Shown here: piece after piece, positions 50,928 to 59,878 of the stretch
Position numbering within the stretch: position 1 is the first letter of the stretch
Layout of the letters: each line of letters begins with the position of its first letter
NCBI GenBank assembly: GCA_023436205.1
Contig: JAEZKC010000014.1
Span: forward strand, 62,001 to 126,000
Direction: 5' to 3'
Length of the DNA stretch: 64,000 nucleotides
Source: Fibrobacterota bacterium
GTDB lineage: Bacteria > Fibrobacterota > Chitinivibrionia > Chitinivibrionales > Chitinispirillaceae
Notes under the pieces: generated by a model
The model's input: the letters and a program-made list of their open reading frames with translations, nothing else
The model's database searches: none
Told to the model about the DNA's origin: nothing
Translations under genes and position numbers: made by a program

Positions 50928-53035
50928 CTACCGCCTCCGCGAACGATTTTCAGTGTATCTCCCGGCATCAAAACTGAATCGGGCGTAAGGTTGTTATGCT
51001 TGCAGATGGAATCGAGAGTCACTCCGAAATTGCTTGCAATCCGCCAGAGGTTATCTCCCTGCTGAACTGTATATATCTCGAATTCCTCTGGAGCTTGGTT
51101 TATCGGCTTTTCGTCAGCTTTTGCGGACTTCTCTTCTGTTTTGACAGGTTCCGATGATGGTATTTTCTGAATTTTTTCATCAAATACCAAAATATCTCCC
51201 GGGAAAATCAGTGGGCGTCTTGGGTTGAGGCCATTGATCCGTGCCAGCTCTTCAACTGTTATTCCAATGCTTTTTGAGATTGAATACAGGTTGTCTCCCT
51301 GCTTGACCAGGTACTTGCCTGTAAGGTTTTTTGCATCGCTGCTTTTAATTTGCTGGGGCTCAGACTCGTTGTCTTCTTTGTATATGGTGAGAATCTGGCC
51401 GGCTTTGAGTTGACGGGCACTGTTAAGTTTATTCCAGCCTAAAATCTCTTCAACAGTAACTCCGAACAGCTCCGAGATTCTCCAAACGGTATCTCCCGCG
51501 CGAACTTTATAACTTACTTTCTTACCTTTTGGCGCAGAAGAATTGTCCTTTTTGGGCTTGCTTTCATCCTGAGTGGCGGCAACTGTTGCCGGTGCTTTTT
51601 CGTTTACCGGAATGGGAATGAAAAGATGATGACCGGCAACAATGCGATTGGTTCTCAGTTTGTTAATTGTGCGAAGGCTTTCTACGGGAACCTTGAAATT
51701 TCGGGCGATTTGCAGAAGATTATCACCGCGGCGAATTCTATAGCGGTAGAATTTGACCTTCTTTTCAGCGGGTAGCTGGCTGTAGAAGACTTTGAACGTG
51801 TCGGCATACCCTTTTGGAAAGTAAAGAAGAACGTCCTTTACATCTGGAGGAGTGCACCAGTGAAGAATGTGCGGGTTCATCTTCGCCAGTGTGTCAAGCG
51901 GCAGGTTGATTCCCTTTGCAATTGTGGCCAGTTCGATGCAGTCGCTTACGCTTGCAGTGTCCGGATCAAATGCGTTTTCTGTATTGAATGAAAAGTCAAA
52001 AACATCGGGGTTTTTTGCTACGATAATAGAAGCCAGATAGAGTGGAACATAATTCATGGTTTCCTTAGGCAGACTGAGGGCCCAATAGTTTGTCGAGCTG
52101 TCCCTTTTCATGGCTCGGCCCATTCCGCCTTCACCGCAGTTGTAGGCACCCAGAGCCAGATGCCAGTCGTTAAAATCGTTGAAGAGTTTTTTCAAATAGC
52201 GAATTGCTGATGCAGTGGCCTTCAGTGGATCTCTTCGCTCGTCGAGCCAATAGTTCTGGCGCAGGCCGTAAATCTTCCCCGTGGAAGGAATGAACTGCCA
52301 GATACCTGCTGCTCGGGCTCGTGAATAGGCATGAGGGTTGAATGCGCTTTCGATAATAGGCAAGTAGGCCAGGTCCTGAGGCAATCCTGCTTCAGAAAAC
52401 ATCTGTTTAAAAGTAGGCAAGTAGTAACCTGCCCTGAAGAGCCATTTGTCAAACACGCCCTTTCTGCTTTTCAAGTAGAAAAGCAATGCTTTCTTGACTC
52501 TGTCATTCCAAACCATGGGCACATCATAGACTATTCCCTTTTTACTTGAAAGTCTGGCCAGGAAAATACTGTCCTCTGGTGACATTTCTAACGTATCAAG
52601 TGTTTCCAGAATCTGTCTTTGAAGATCCAGAATAGAGATTTCGTCAGGGACTGGGAATTCTTTTGGCATCAGATCAGAATAAATAGCCACGATGTCAGAG
52701 AGGTACTCCTGTACCGGTACCCATTCAGCATCCGCATATTCATATCCCGCTTCGATAATAACAACTATTTTTCTCAGAATGCTGTCAGCTTTCGCATAAT
52801 CCTTCTTATTGCAAGCCTTACGTGCTTCCTTCAAAAGAAGATCGATATTCTCATTTTCGACTTCCTCCTCAAACTGCTCTATGGAATCAGCCTCCTGGAC
52901 CATAATTTCAGTAATTTCAGGTTCGAAATCAATTGGCTTCGGTATCTCAGGAGTCTTTTTGATAGTGCTTGCACATCCTAACAGGACGGGGATGAGCAGA
53001 AGGGCTGAGAATTTTAGAATTCGAGTCAATGTCAT
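50924..53035 (-). CDS. LysM lytic transglycosylase, MltD-like lipoprotein
   Basis: 703 residues. A lipobox (LLGC, Cys21) is followed by a helical region, the SLT domain (about 190-340) with catalytic Glu229 in LPIIESAF, and the usual GIWQFIPSTG. Four LysM modules follow (about 430-475, 505-550, 570-615, 655-700), separated by Lys/Ser/Glu-rich linkers. It cleaves peptidoglycan glycan strands, anchored at the outer membrane. It overlaps sppA and precedes it on the same strand. Confidence 0.92.
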   Translation of the reverse strand: MTLTRILKFSALLLIPVLLGCASTIKKTPEIPKPIDFEPEITEIMVQEADSIEQFEEEVENENIDLLLKEARKACNKKDYAKADSILRKIVVIIEAGYEYADAEWVPVQEYLSDIVAIYSDLMPKEFPVPDEISILDLQRQILETLDTLEMSPEDSIFLARLSSKKGIVYDVPMVWNDRVKKALLFYLKSRKGVFDKWLFRAGYYLPTFKQMFSEAGLPQDLAYLPIIESAFNPHAYSRARAAGIWQFIPSTGKIYGLRQNYWLDERRDPLKATASAIRYLKKLFNDFNDWHLALGAYNCGEGGMGRAMKRDSSTNYWALSLPKETMNYVPLYLASIIVAKNPDVFDFSFNTENAFDPDTASVSDCIELATIAKGINLPLDTLAKMNPHILHWCTPPDVKDVLLYFPKGYADTFKVFYSQLPAEKKVKFYRYRIRRGDNLLQIARNFKVPVESLRTINKLRTNRIVAGHHLFIPIPVNEKAPATVAATQDESKPKKDNSSAPKGKKVSYKVRAGDTVWRISELFGVTVEEILGWNKLNSARQLKAGQILTIYKEDNESEPQQIKSSDAKNLTGKYLVKQGDNLYSISKSIGITVEELARINGLNPRRPLIFPGDILVFDEKIQKIPSSEPVKTEEKSAKADEKPINQAPEEFEIYTVQQGDNLWRIASNFGVTLDSICKHNNLTPDSVLMPGDTLKIVRGGGS

Positions 53036-53176
53036 ATAAGTGCTATACTTCGTTTGTCTTTCGGTTCTGTTTTTTGTGGGGGAGAGAGACTCGGAAATCT
53101 TTAAAAAAAGATTCCCGAGTTAGAATAAAATTACATCATGCAGTGCTTATGGCAAGTTTTACGCAGCGACAGGGAA

Positions 53177-53383
53177 TCAGACCGGGAAAACATCTGCAAC
53201 GTAGTGTTCGATTTCCCGCTTAAATATCAGGCCTTTTTGCTGGACACATTGATCTTCTGCACTGCGAATTTGATCTAGCACCCGGTTTCTGTCAGATCCA
53301 CAATAATTGACGAAAAAGCGGGTCCTCTGTGAGCACTTGGTGTACTGGGCACAGTGGCTGCAGGAGATTTTTAAAAACTGCAT
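53177..53383 (-). CDS. Small Cys-rich protein of unknown function
   Basis: 68 residues from the ATG at 53383, with GGGAG 6 bases upstream. A longer reading from 53575 adds an unlikely N-terminus. Six Cys occur early (CSHCAQYTKCSQ, then NYCGSD and a later Cys), suggesting a metal or cluster site. Upstream of the transglycosylase gene by 141 bases on the same strand. Not recognised. Confidence 0.55.
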   Translation of the reverse strand: MQFLKISCSHCAQYTKCSQRTRFFVNYCGSDRNRVLDQIRSAEDQCVQQKGLIFKREIEHYVADVFPV

Positions 53384-53642
53384 GCAAGGCTCCCTGGTGG
53401 AGGTTTCTATGGTTGTGCTATTGTGGCCATTAATAGTATAATCCGCAACTGGTTGTATGTCAATGAAAAAAGAATGCAATATTTGGTGGTCCATGGTAGG
53501 TTGTTGAAAAATGGAGGAGAGGGATGTCTGGGGTAAAGTCGTTGGTGAGCAATCAATGGCAAGGGATAGAATCACTGTGAGTTATCGTGATTGCATCAAC
53601 AATTTGGAAAAGAGGTTGTACTTGAATCTTCCTTAATATAAT

Positions 53643-54809
53643 ATGGATGTGAATTTAAAAAGATGGAGTGAAATGAATAAAGGTGATGTGAATTTTGCAA
53701 CTATAAAGGAAATGGTGGAAGCGATTACAGGACCTGCCATGTTGTTGGATGCTTCAGGGTGTGTAATTGCGATGAATGAGTACTCATCCAAGCGCCTTGA
53801 GATGGAAAAGAAGCGTATTCAGGGAAAATCTATTTATGCACTTTTGCCTGATTGGGCAGGGGAGCAGCTAAGACGTGCCATGGAGGAAGCCTCGCAGTCC
53901 AGGAAAATGGTATCGTATGAAAACAGGGTCAGGGATAGGGATTATCAACACTCTGTATTACCTGTTTATAATCAGGACACCTCGCCAAAAGCTTTCGCTG
54001 TTTTTACCACCGATATAACAGAGCAGAAGAGCCTTGCCAGGCAGGTCCAGGAAAATGAACGATTTCTGCAGTTAATTCTTGATACATTGGAGGAAACAGT
54101 TTTTCTCACCGATAAAAAGGGTATCATTCGTTATGTGAGCAGTAATGTGGGCAGGATTTTAGGCCTTTCCGTGGAGCAGGTTGCAGACAGGAAGAACATC
54201 TTCAAGATCGTAAATGATTTGCATAAACAGATATCAGATTTTGACAATCAAGATTTTGATAAAAACCTGCAGTGCTCAATCATAACCGATGACGGATCCA
54301 GGAAAATGGTTCTTGTAACTGTAAAATATCTAAGTTTACCTGAGGATTCTGTTCTTTTCCTGTGTAGGGATATTTCGGCTGAAGTAGCCGTAAAACAGGA
54401 ATTGGAACAGAAGAATGTGGCATTGTCTGAATTGATAAAGAATATAAAGTCGGAAAAAAGTAAGGTTGATAGGGGAATCAGTTCCACATCGCGCAAACTG
54501 GTTTTTCCCATCGTGGACATGATCGCCGAAAAACCTGGTTGTGAGTCTCTTGCCAGACTTCTGAAGAGTACCATCGAACACATGACCTCTCCTTTTGCCA
54601 CTAAAGCTGCGCTGGGTGATTTCAATCTGACCCAGAGAGAGATTCAGATCTGCAACATGGTGGCTACTGGTTTATCAATAAAGCAAATAGCTCAGCTGAC
54701 AAACACAAGTCCTCTTACAATTGAGAAACATCGCAAGACGATCCGGCGTAAACTGGGAATAAGTGATAATAAAACCAATCTGGTCACCTACCTGAATTCC
54801 CTCTCCTGA
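53643..54809 (+). CDS. PAS-domain LuxR-type transcriptional regulator
   Basis: 388 residues. Two PAS domains (about 17-125 and 137-250) are followed by a coiled-coil stretch and a C-terminal LuxR-type HTH (about 325-388, LTQREIQICNMVATGLSIKQIAQLTNTS shows the pattern in parts). A second start at 53673 (residue 11) has GGAG 4 bases upstream. A cytoplasmic sensor that binds DNA directly is expected. It lies upstream of a chemoreceptor gene, separated by the hairpin at 54811-54846. Confidence 0.87.
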   Translation: MDVNLKRWSEMNKGDVNFATIKEMVEAITGPAMLLDASGCVIAMNEYSSKRLEMEKKRIQGKSIYALLPDWAGEQLRRAMEEASQSRKMVSYENRVRDRDYQHSVLPVYNQDTSPKAFAVFTTDITEQKSLARQVQENERFLQLILDTLEETVFLTDKKGIIRYVSSNVGRILGLSVEQVADRKNIFKIVNDLHKQISDFDNQDFDKNLQCSIITDDGSRKMVLVTVKYLSLPEDSVLFLCRDISAEVAVKQELEQKNVALSELIKNIKSEKSKVDRGISSTSRKLVFPIVDMIAEKPGCESLARLLKSTIEHMTSPFATKAALGDFNLTQREIQICNMVATGLSIKQIAQLTNTSPLTIEKHRKTIRRKLGISDNKTNLVTYLNSLS

Positions 54810-54810
54810 T

Positions 54811-54846
54811 TATCGGGTAAAAAGCATACCCGAAACATACCCGATA
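54811..54846. repeat. Inverted repeat with two alternative arms
   Basis: TATCGGGTA (54811-54819) can pair with TACCCGATA (54838-54846), or its inner part with TACCCG at 54827-54832. The two stems exclude each other. It lies directly after the regulator stop and upstream of a chemoreceptor gene. There is no T run, so a simple terminator is not the only option. Confidence 0.45.
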
Positions 54847-54982
54847 ACACCCCCTGTGATGATACGATCATTCTTGTGATAATATGAAACGAAATCCCGG
54901 ATCTTGCTGCAGCAGATGATGGGAGATCGAGTTTAGAGTACGTTGAACAGATACACTTTTTAATCTATGCTGGGAGGGCTTT

Positions 54983-56998
54983 ATGTTTGGACAATTGAAG
55001 CTGGCTACAAAAATTTCACTTGGGTTCGGGGCTTTAATAGTCATTGCCATGATTCTAGGGGGAGTTGCGGTTGTGAACATGCTTACGGTTAAAGGAAAAT
55101 CCACCATGCTGGCAAAGGAATACGTCCCTGAAGTGGATATAGCAATGAACTTAAGAGGTGCTGCCAACGAAACTATGTATGCAATGAGGGGCTATGGATT
55201 TACCGAGGAGGAGAGGTTTCATTCCGACGCACGTAAACAGATCGCCAATGTTGAGAGTTCCCTCAATGATGCTCAGGAATTGCTTAAAGCAGCCACTCAC
55301 TTAATCGCCTTGAAAACACAGCTTGAGGTGGCCTCAAAAGCGGTGGATAATTATAAACTGCTTATGGATCAGACCGCGGAAGTCAATAAGAAAATTACCG
55401 AAAATCGCACAAAAATGGACGAGGAAGCTGGTACTTATATGCAAAGCTGCAATAAATTCCTCGAGGGTCAAAACAACCGCATGAATCAGGAAATCCAAAG
55501 CAGAACAACCAGTATCGATCGGTATAGGAAAATCACCCTTGTTAATACCATTATAGATGAGGGTAATGCGGTCAGAGTCGGCAACTTCAAGGCTCAGGCC
55601 ACTCGTGACCCGCAGGCTTTCAAGGCGGCTCTTGACAGGTTTAAGTCAATGTTCGGACTGTTTGATGAACTGCGTTCCATTACCCGTCTTGAGGCAGACC
55701 TCAAGGAGATAGATATTACTCAGAAAGCAGCTCAGGAATACGTCCAGGCCATGGATGAATTCCTTAATAACTGGAATAAAAGGGAGGAGCTTGCAAAACA
55801 GAGAGAAAGCGCCGGAAATGAGGTGGTCGCAGCTTGCAATACCATAACCGATGCTGGGATGGAGAATACAAAGAAGATTGCCGGTGATGCCGCTTTCGCA
55901 CTCTCTGCCTCAAGTACTATCATGATCACCGGGCTCATCATTGCACTGGTATTGGGAATACTTTTGGCATTTTTCATTACCCGTAGTATTGTAGGTCCCA
56001 TAAATACTGTAATTAATGGTCTTAACGGGGGAGCGGAGCAGGTGGCTTCTGCCTCGGAGCAGCTCTCTTCCGCTTCACAACAGCTTTCTGAAGGAGCAAG
56101 CGAACAGGCATCGAGCCTGGAAGAAGTATCTAGCAGCCTTGAAGAGATCGCTTCCATGACAAAACAGAATGCCCAGAATGCCCGCCAGGCCAATGGTATG
56201 GCTAGTGAAGCTTATAATGGAGCAAAGCAGGGCAGTGAGGCGATGGGGCGCATGAAAGATGCTATCAACAAGATTAAGGCTTCCAGTGATGAAACTGCCA
56301 AAATCGTCAAGACAATTGATGAAATTGCCATGCAGACAAATCTACTTGCATTGAATGCTGCGGTGGAAGCTGCACGGGCAGGAGATGCCGGACGAGGATT
56401 CGCAGTTGTGGCCGAAGAGGTTCGAAATCTGGCTCAGCGTTCCGCACAGGCAGCAAAAAATACGGCTAACCTCATTGAAGGTGCTCGAAAGAATGCTGAA
56501 AATGGAGTTTCTGTATCAGAAGAGGTTGGGAGTTCTCTGGAACAGATCGGGACCAGAGTACAAAAAGTGGCACAGCTTGTTTCTGAAGTGAGTGCTGCCA
56601 GTGATGAGCAGTCCACAGGTATCGAACAGGTTAACACTGCCGTTGCTCAAATGGATAAACTCACACAAGGCAATGCCGCAAATGCCGAGGAGACCGCTTC
56701 CGCCAGCGAGGAACTTTCGGGACAGGCTGTAAGCCTCAATACCATGGTTGCTCAGTTGACAGCCATCGTGGGTGGAACCGAAAACGGCAATGTTCAAGGC
56801 CATTACGTTTCTTCATCCAAGCCGAAGATGATTATAAGAGCATCAACCCCGACCTCATTACCGGTTGTACAGGAACGACGTTCTTTGAGTGTTAAAAACA
56901 ATGAAAAGAAGAACGGGCTCACTCAATCATCAAAAGGAAAGGTAGTCAAGCCGGAAGAGCTTATTCCTTTGGATGATGATGCCCTGGCAGAATTTTAA
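54983..56998 (+). CDS. Methyl-accepting chemotaxis protein with helical bimodular sensor
   Basis: 671 residues. A first membrane helix (about 10-35), a long helical sensor (about 40-300) of the HBM type, a second membrane helix (about 310-335), a shortened HAMP segment in which I see only the first helix, and the signalling domain with the tip IDEIAMQTNLLALNAAVE near 450-467. The C-terminus ends LDDDALAEF. It binds a small organic acid or similar ligand in the periplasm, as HBM proteins do. A terminator follows. Confidence 0.92.
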   Translation: MFGQLKLATKISLGFGALIVIAMILGGVAVVNMLTVKGKSTMLAKEYVPEVDIAMNLRGAANETMYAMRGYGFTEEERFHSDARKQIANVESSLNDAQELLKAATHLIALKTQLEVASKAVDNYKLLMDQTAEVNKKITENRTKMDEEAGTYMQSCNKFLEGQNNRMNQEIQSRTTSIDRYRKITLVNTIIDEGNAVRVGNFKAQATRDPQAFKAALDRFKSMFGLFDELRSITRLEADLKEIDITQKAAQEYVQAMDEFLNNWNKREELAKQRESAGNEVVAACNTITDAGMENTKKIAGDAAFALSASSTIMITGLIIALVLGILLAFFITRSIVGPINTVINGLNGGAEQVASASEQLSSASQQLSEGASEQASSLEEVSSSLEEIASMTKQNAQNARQANGMASEAYNGAKQGSEAMGRMKDAINKIKASSDETAKIVKTIDEIAMQTNLLALNAAVEAARAGDAGRGFAVVAEEVRNLAQRSAQAAKNTANLIEGARKNAENGVSVSEEVGSSLEQIGTRVQKVAQLVSEVSAASDEQSTGIEQVNTAVAQMDKLTQGNAANAEETASASEELSGQAVSLNTMVAQLTAIVGGTENGNVQGHYVSSSKPKMIIRASTPTSLPVVQERRSLSVKNNEKKNGLTQSSKGKVVKPEELIPLDDDALAEF

Positions 56999-57021
56999 AC
57001 TAATTTCAATTACAAAACCAC

Positions 57022-57054
57022 CGGGTGCGGAGAATTTCCGCGCCCGTTTTTTTT
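57022..57054 (+). terminator. Rho-independent terminator after the chemoreceptor gene
   Basis: CGGGTGCGGA (57022-57031) pairs with TCCGCGCCCG (57037-57046) with one G-T wobble, followed by eight T residues (57047-57054). It is a strong, typical terminator. Confidence 0.88.
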
Positions 57055-57170
57055 GCAGAAGTGGCAAGTAAGGCTGAAGAGCTTCAATTCAGTGCCAATG
57101 TTTTGGTTAGGGCAACTGGAGAACTTGAAAAAATGGTCCGGCAGTTTAAGGTTTAGGGTTAAAGACCTTG

Positions 57171-57518
57171 CTAGAGACGGTTATACTTTTTGGCATGGCC
57201 TTTTGACTTTTCGACAGGGTATTTTAGAGCGTTCTTTTCAATTTTTTCAGATGCAGCCTGGAGCAAGTCTATATTCAGCTTTGATGCTATCCGCACCAGG
57301 TAATTAAAAACATCGCCCAATTCATCTTTGACTCGAGATAAACTCTCTTCAGAAAGTACAGAACTCTGTTCCGCAGTGAGCCACTGAAACTCTTCAACAA
57401 GTTCTGCAACCTCAACAGATAATGCCATGACCAGGTTCTTAGGGGTGTGGAACTGGTTCCAATCTCTCTCACTGGCAAACTCTTCCAGTTTTGAAGCCAG
57501 AGTGTTTATCTCATCCAT
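57171..57518 (-). CDS. MazG-like nucleotide pyrophosphohydrolase
   Basis: 115 residues from the ATG at 57518. The all-alpha MazG fold is marked by EVAELVEEFQW (the first metal-binding helix) and KDELGDVFNYLVRIA (the second). The opening RDWNQFHTPKNL resembles the dCTP pyrophosphatase DCTPP1 group. It probably clears non-canonical nucleotides. A longer frame up to 57644 adds an unlikely leader. Confidence 0.85.
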   Translation of the reverse strand: MDEINTLASKLEEFASERDWNQFHTPKNLVMALSVEVAELVEEFQWLTAEQSSVLSEESLSRVKDELGDVFNYLVRIASKLNIDLLQAASEKIEKNALKYPVEKSKGHAKKYNRL

Positions 57519-57602
57519 TGGTATCTGGTTACTGCCTTTCTTGGTTGCTCTGTTTAAACCTATAATTATATTGAAGTATAACGAGAAACCGAAGGGGTTC
57601 AT

Positions 57603-57800
57603 TTGCATCTGCTTAAAATAATTAGTAACTATTATGTTATACACAAAACCAAAATAAATTTAAGCGACGTACCTCAGATTGGTGATCTGGTTTTTTTGAG
57701 CGGGAACCGTTACAAGGTTACCGGCGTGAGAAGAACCTACGATATGGATGCCAGGCCGTCTGAAATATCGATAGAGCTGAGTGTTTCAGAGGAGATATAG
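57603..57800 (+). CDS. Small protein of unknown function
   Basis: 65 residues from a TTG at 57603, with AAGGGG 5 bases upstream. The C-terminal part (IGDLVFLSGNRYKVTGVRRT) has the look of a small beta-barrel domain. Not recognised. Divergent from the MazG-like gene; the start codon is weak, so the 5' end is uncertain. Confidence 0.42.
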   Translation: MHLLKIISNYYVIHKTKINLSDVPQIGDLVFLSGNRYKVTGVRRTYDMDARPSEISIELSVSEEI

Positions 57801-57863
57801 CTCTCCTTTTCTGGTCTTGGCTAAAATTGGCCAGACGTTTGCCGAATATGTCATCTGTAACGA

Positions 57864-59531
57864 TCAGCTCTTAATCTTAAATTTCCCCACAGAGCTTTTC
57901 AGGCTCTGAGAAATCTTTTCCAGTTCCTTTGCGGCTGTATTTACCTGTGAAATGCCGGTTGATGTTTCGTAGATGGCGCTGCTTATGACCTGAGTCGTGG
58001 AGGCCACTTCATTGAGGCTTCCGGCTGATTCGGCTACATTAGTGGCTACGTCCCTGGCTCCAATATTGACAAATCCAACATTCTTGGAGATCTCATTTAC
58101 AGTGGCACTTTGCTCTTCAACCGCGCTTACAATTGTTTGGGATATAGATGCCACTTCCTCAAATACCTCTGTAACCTGCTCAATCGATTTTGCCGCTGAC
58201 CGTGTGCTGTCTTGAATCCCTTTAATCTGATTCTCAATTTCCAAAGTGGCGCTTGCAGTCTGCCTGGCAAGTTCCTTTACCTCACTTGCCACTACGGCGA
58301 ATCCCCTTCCGGCCTCTCCAGCCGAGGCCGCTTCGATAGTGGCATTCAGTGCCAGCAGATTTGTCTGATCCGCCACTTTCTTTATCACTGTAACAACCTG
58401 CCCGATAGAGATCGCAGCCTGGGTAAGGCGGTCCATTGTCTCTTTACTGGCTTGTGCGTGATGATTCGCTTCCTGGGCAATTTCCACTTCACGATGACAG
58501 TTCTTGGCCACCTCCATAATTGATGCGCTCATCTCTTCGATGGCGGTAGCAACACTGTTTGCGGATGAAGACATCTGTTCCGCTGCGGAGGAGATGGCAT
58601 TTATATTGTCTTTTGCATGTGTAGTGATAGATGCAACAGTGGAGGCGTTGGCTGTAAGTTCCTCTGTGCTTGAAACCAACTGCGTGGAGGAGGCCGACAG
58701 GTTTGATGAACTCTGCGAGACTGAGAGTGCGCTTGAATTCACCAGCTGCATGGTGCTTTTCAGTGATTCGGTCATCTTGTCAACAGATTTTCCGATTTTC
58801 CCGAATTCATCCTGGCTTTCAAGATTGATTCTTACAGTGAGATCACCGGAGCCTATTCTCTCTATAGATGAAAGGACCGTTTGGAGTGGTTTTCGTATAC
58901 TGTAGGAGGTGATTACCGCCAATGTGGCTCCTATTGCCAATACCAGCATTCCAAGCAGCAGCATGTTCGATGATAGCTTTTTGGAGCTCTTCTCAATTGA
59001 CTCCATACCGGAAACAAGTTCAGCGGTGTGCTCTTTTACAAAGCGATCGACCATGCTGTTCAAAGACTCCGCGTAAGGATCAAATTTTTCCATCAGGATG
59101 TTACCACTTTCAGTCCCCTCTGAAATGTAAACAGTAGCCATCCGTTTTCCAGTTTCGTAAAACTGATCGAAGGCAACCATAATCGAATCTATTTCGGCTA
59201 TCATTTCCTGGTTTTTTCCCTCCAGGAAACTGCTCCTGAATTTCGCAGCATCTTTACGAAATGATTCAGCATAGGTCTGAGCCTCTTTAAAGCCATCGTC
59301 CATTTTGGTGGCTGAGACATCTGTGAGCCAATGCTGGACCTCTATGATGTCCCTTTTCATTTTTTCAGCCAAAAGGGCGTACTTGAGGCTGTTCTCTCTC
59401 GCAAAAACCGTCTTTGCTTTAACTTTCTCTCCATTTATGTAAATGGAAACTGTCATCACCATAATTCCAAATATTAGAACTGAAAAACAGACCCACATTT
59501 TTCTCATTACAGACATTCTGCTCATAAACAT
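57864..59531 (-). CDS. Methyl-accepting chemotaxis protein
   Basis: 555 residues. N-terminal membrane helix (about 12-32), a four-helix-bundle-type sensor (about 35-185), a second helix (about 190-212), a HAMP domain (about 212-265) and a signalling domain with KVADQTNLLALNATIE near 385-400. The start ATG has AGGAG 7 bases upstream. No CheR/CheB pentapeptide tail is visible at the end (KFKIKS). It is probably expressed alone. Confidence 0.92.
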   Translation of the reverse strand: MFMSRMSVMRKMWVCFSVLIFGIMVMTVSIYINGEKVKAKTVFARENSLKYALLAEKMKRDIIEVQHWLTDVSATKMDDGFKEAQTYAESFRKDAAKFRSSFLEGKNQEMIAEIDSIMVAFDQFYETGKRMATVYISEGTESGNILMEKFDPYAESLNSMVDRFVKEHTAELVSGMESIEKSSKKLSSNMLLLGMLVLAIGATLAVITSYSIRKPLQTVLSSIERIGSGDLTVRINLESQDEFGKIGKSVDKMTESLKSTMQLVNSSALSVSQSSSNLSASSTQLVSSTEELTANASTVASITTHAKDNINAISSAAEQMSSSANSVATAIEEMSASIMEVAKNCHREVEIAQEANHHAQASKETMDRLTQAAISIGQVVTVIKKVADQTNLLALNATIEAASAGEAGRGFAVVASEVKELARQTASATLEIENQIKGIQDSTRSAAKSIEQVTEVFEEVASISQTIVSAVEEQSATVNEISKNVGFVNIGARDVATNVAESAGSLNEVASTTQVISSAIYETSTGISQVNTAAKELEKISQSLKSSVGKFKIKS

Positions 59532-59878
59532 CGCTGTTCTCCTCTCTCAAAAGATAGATAGTATCATAAAAACCTGAAAAAGTCCACAAAGTAGATAAAC
59601 ATTGAGCTGTTGCTTTGACTGGATTGGTTCTAAAGGGAGGTTTTTAGGTCACCAAGCAATAAAGAACAATTTATTTGCAAATCTGTTCCAGGTGTTTTCC
59701 GCAATAAGAGTCAGCAGAGAGTATCACGTTTCACACCTCTTTTTTACAGTACAGAATTGCAGGTTGCGGGCTTCCGCCAAGTAGGAAAGAATTCCGTTTA
59801 CCATTGTATCTTCTTATAGCATCTGGCCGGAGTGATCCTGCCGGCGAAGAGAGGAAAACACCAATTGCGGGGCATCAA
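59532..59878. other. Gap of about 350 bases without a recognised gene
   Basis: I find no frame with a credible ribosome site or family match between the chemoreceptor start and the end of the YD-like repeat gene. A 60-codon plus-strand frame (59602-59784) from a TTG has no such support. It probably holds the promoter of the chemoreceptor gene, though I could not identify a clear one. Confidence 0.5.

Noticed and set aside
53384..53575. N-terminal extension of the Cys-rich small protein
   Set aside because: The extra 64 residues are low in family-like features, and a better ribosome site precedes the ATG at 53383.
55732..56193. Minus-strand frame of 153 codons in the chemoreceptor gene
   Set aside because: The Ala/Ser/Glu-rich signalling domain produces long antisense frames in most chemoreceptors.
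59602..59784. Possible 60-codon gene in the gap before the YD-like repeat gene
   Set aside because: It begins with TTG, has no ribosome site and no recognisable domain.
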